From Prinia subflava (lineage: Eukaryota > Chordata > Aves > Passeriformes > Cisticolidae), in NCBI RefSeq assembly GCF_021018805.1, contig NC_086248.1:28342922-28406921 (forward strand): a stretch of DNA of 64,000 bases, given 5' to 3'. How positions within the stretch are numbered: position 1 is the first letter of the stretch; each line of letters starts with the position of its first letter. The translations under genes were made by a program, and so were the position numbers. Below are positions 60,701 to 64,000 of the stretch, one piece after another. A model generated the notes under the pieces. That model had not been told where the DNA came from and ran no database searches. It was given only the letters and a program-made list of their open reading frames with translations.

Positions 60701-63700
60701 TGCAAATTAAAGCTGCCTGCAGGCCTGCTGCAACTTGCAATACGCACATAGCTCTTCAAAGATTTCTGAATATGTGCGAGGAGAGTATTTGGGTTAACTC
60801 CCCAGTTCTTCTTTTATTTGTCAGCTTAGGATTCTTGTTACCTCTACCCTTCTTCATCTCATAACATGCATCCAATTTGCACATTTTACAAGAAAGAATG
60901 ACTTTTTTTTGATGTAAAGTGAGATGTGGTCAAAGGGAAAAATTACATCAAGGGAGGAAGAAAGCCTGGAGAAAGCACTAGGACGTGGCTGCCACAAAAG
61001 CCTAACATGTATTCTACTTGTTTTGCTTGAGCAGTTTCAGTGTTTGTTGTTGCTCTCATAATTTTGTTATCACTGCAAGCAGCAATGTAAGCAGCATTTT
61101 GAATTTCACTTGTTATGAGCTATGTTATAATTGTGTTGTTGCTCATTTGTGGCTGCAGAGTGACTGGAACAGATGTGGCTTTTTGGGGTGAGCAGTGCTC
61201 AGGGGCTTATCTCTTTGTAATTGCTCAGGGTGCTGATGAATTCAAAGGAGATCGCTTAATGTTATGGCAAAAAACCCCAAACTTAAACAAGAGCGAGGAC
61301 AAAGAAAAAACAATATATCTCTGACTGCTGGGGCTATCTGTTTGATATATACTCTTTACTCTTTTATCTGTTTGTGCATTCGTTTCATCATGTCCCTGTG
61401 TAACTTCACATGTGGCAAAAAGCATAATAGGAGTTGCATTTCACAACAGAGCTGTCAGGGAGCCGAGCTCAGGCTTTTGTGTGATTTCATGGAAGTTTGG
61501 GGGCTGCTTGTTAATGCATTAAACAAATCCTACCTTTCGGAGAGGGCATGGTAAACTTAAGGGCATTCTGTGCTTTTTTTAGATGTGAATGCCTTCATTT
61601 TTGGCTGGATCATACAACTCTAAGGATTCAACGCAAAACTCACTCTTCGTCATCTTTGCTTTTTCCCTTTCTTGAAAAGGTGGAAAACTAAACAGTATGA
61701 ATGAACATACCAAGGAATGGCCAAAACCAGATACAAACAGTTAAGAAAACAAACTCTTGGATGGAATTGAAGGTTAGACTACCTTAATTCTCTTGTGGGA
61801 GAAGAGGATTAATTCGTTTCTGGCAGGACATCTGCTTAGAGCTTACTCTGCAGCTCGTCCATCCAGATGAGCGTCCCAGGGCATCATAAGATGGAGTCCC
61901 CTTCAGTTTCTTGTTTGAGACTGTGATAAAAGCATTACTTGAAGCCCTGTTTCCTTCAGAGTTCTTTTCCTGCAGTGAGCTTCTGGTAACTGATGCAAAG
62001 ATATTTCTGAAAATATTATAAGCTGTTCCTGTGGTACTTTGCCCAAGTAATTTCCAGTGATTCTTGGCATATCTGTATGCAAAGTGATCACTACTTATAA
62101 ACACAGTTAAGATAATGCCAGCATAACTTCACAATCTAAGCATAGATTCTGGGGTTTTTTGTCAGTGTTTTGGAAACAAGCTCTTTTGCCTTTGCCAAGC
62201 AAGCAGGCAGCCCCTGGAGCCTGTAAACATGTGACAGGTTCCCTGCCTGCTTCTCCTTTTGAAACGCAAGATTTCAGGTAGCCTCCTCTCCTCACATTTT
62301 GCCAAAAATTAACTTGATTTCTGTCTGCTTGTAATACAAACTGTAGCTAATAATGAGACTAGAAGAAAGAATAGTCTTGTTTTTTGGATGTATTCCTGTC
62401 TTTTCAACCTCAGGCATTGTCAAACTCTAAATGAGTTGAAAAATTTATATGTAGTTATTAAAAGCAGAAAGTATTGATTAGGCAAAACTAGGTTTCTCAG
62501 ACAATAACATTGATTTAGTTTTCTTAAATTTAAAAAAGTAATTTAAAAATTTCTTCAAGTCACAGTGGAACACAAGTCAAATCTTTTGACCTTATATACG
62601 CGAAATGTTGTAGATTAGATCAGTTAGTCCATTATTTAATTTTTTTTGAACAAGTATCTCATGAAAACTGGAGCTGTAGTGCCTTCCATCCCAGGACTTT
62701 ATCTGTCAAAATCACCGTAGTTTTTGAGCTGGTTGAATCACATCTATGCATTAGAGGCAGGCTATGTCTGATGCATCACAATGATTGCACTTCATTTCCA
62801 AATGTGCTGAGATCAGAGGCATAAAATGTTTTTCGGACTGCATCTGCATAATTGTTAGTAACTTGCTGGTTCTTACTGTTTGTTGGAGGAAGTCTGAAGA
62901 CCGTTAATGGCATGAAAGAGACCTAAGGGGTTTGAGAGTTTTGAGTCTACACTAGCTGAAATGAAATATTTTGAATTGGGAAAAAATTCATTCAAAAAAT
63001 CAAAGTGGGATACTTTGTAATACTTATACCGTCATTAAAAAAAAAAAACAACAGAAAAAAGTTTTAGATTAAACGAATTATCGGATTTCCAGATTTCTTA
63101 CAGGATGGCAGCTTTTACTCTTCATGGATTCCAATTTCAGCTCAGCTTGCTCATACTAGATTAATCCAATGTTGGGAATAATATTCAGCTACTAAGAACT
63201 TAATTATTGTGATTGGTGTAGCCTTTTTTGGTCAAAGGATGTCATACACAAAATTTGAAATTCTTTCACATAATATTAAATCTGCTATAGCTTACATTTG
63301 CTATTGTTGATCAATGCCAAAAATACTGCAAATTGAAAAAGTTTTTTTGTTTTGTTTCAGAGGTTTTTTTGTTTTATTGATCTCCCTGTCTAGTTGTCTA
63401 AGTGGAGCCAGTATTTATCCAGGTCTCCAGTCCTACAAAAGTAACAACTAATTCTGAATAGTTGGTGTCTACTGCATTACTGCTAGTCTGCACAAATAGT
63501 GCATAAGACAGTCTTCTTTTTTAAAAAAGAAATTACTTGACTGTTTAAATTCATGGCTTCAGCTTTAGAGAATCATATGCAGTGAGGTGTGCAAACCCTT
63601 CACATTAATCTCTTCGGTTTTTAGTTTTTAGAGAAGGATGACACTACATAATCCACAAGTGAAAGATGGAGAGACACTTAATTGCTCTGGCCTGGTAGGC

Positions 63701-64000
63701 CATGTAGGCTAGCAAAGGCCAGCAATGATACTTGTTCTTCACTAATGTAGTTTTAAGAACAAGCTAATATAGACAGTCTGTTTAAAATAAATTTAACACC
63801 ACATTTTTTGTTTAAATGAAAATTTTGTACTTTTAGAACATAAATTTTATCTTTTAAATGTTGAGGCTTTCTTATAGAGTGGGTAAGAAGTACCTGCTTT
63901 GTAGACAAGTACATAATTTGTTCTGCTACTGCAACACGCCTTGTAATTTAGCAACCTCCCCAAACCTAGGCTTGCATCATCACTGATTCACAAAATCTAA
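57706..64000 (+). other. ADGRB3: ADGRB3 intron, last segment of the window
   Basis: A/T-rich intron with A- and T-runs, a two-copy 14-base tandem (GCTTATGTTTCA) near 60332-60360, an octamer plus homeobox-like motif at 60700-60711, a TGATGCATCA palindrome at 62769-62778 and a 16-base A/T palindrome at 63515-63530. No further ADGRB3 exon is seen; the intron continues past the window. Confidence 0.6.

Noticed and set aside
63515..63530. 16-base A/T palindrome
   Set aside because: T-run followed by A-run is expected in A/T-rich sequence; too simple to count as a finding.
1..64000. CRISPR arrays, operons, insertion sequences, phage or toxin-antitoxin systems
   Set aside because: Searched for by eye and not found. 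Intron-exon structure, CR1 and LTR content show this is vertebrate chromosome.

Overview
The window is vertebrate nuclear DNA, almost certainly from a bird. Nine CR1-type retroposon fragments in both orientations, an avian-style endogenous retrovirus solo LTR, few other interspersed repeats and a CpG-island promoter all fit a bird. A passerine is possible from the look of the LTR, but that is inference. There is no bacterial or operon-like organisation.

The only protein-coding gene I can support is the 5' end of ADGRB3 (BAI3), the brain adhesion GPCR, on the + strand. Positions 1-780 are a very GC-rich CpG island, the likely promoter and start of exon 1. Positions about 735-1343 look like a non-coding 5' leader ending at a strong splice donor. 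A first intron of about 2.7 kb follows. Then comes the first coding exon (4079-4847), with the start codon at 4094. It encodes a signal peptide, a CUB-like domain and a cysteine-rich linker (251 complete codons), and it ends in phase 1 at a consensus donor. The thrombospondin repeats, GAIN domain, seven-helix region and cytoplasmic tail of ADGRB3 are not in the window. Everything from 4848 to 64000 therefore reads as part of one long intron.

That intron holds a second, smaller CpG island (about 6085-6720). It also holds CR1 fragments at 23.2, 29.2-31.6, 31.9, 33.5, 33.6-34.0, 39.4, 50.0, 53.8 and 57.6 kb. The cleanest mobile-element event is a 1383-bp solo LTR on the minus strand (29838-31220), inserted inside an older minus-strand CR1. 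It has intact TG...CA ends and a perfect 5-bp target duplication. Microsatellites, G/T-rich tracts, a few perfect hairpins and some stretches with transcription-factor-like motifs make up the rest; most of it is ordinary A/T-rich intron.

I found no undescribed multi-gene system. The observations most worth checking are the second CpG island, the two-codon upstream ORF abutting the ADGRB3 start, the open reading frame past the exon donor, the 38-bp exact duplication in CR1 sequence, and the nested LTR.
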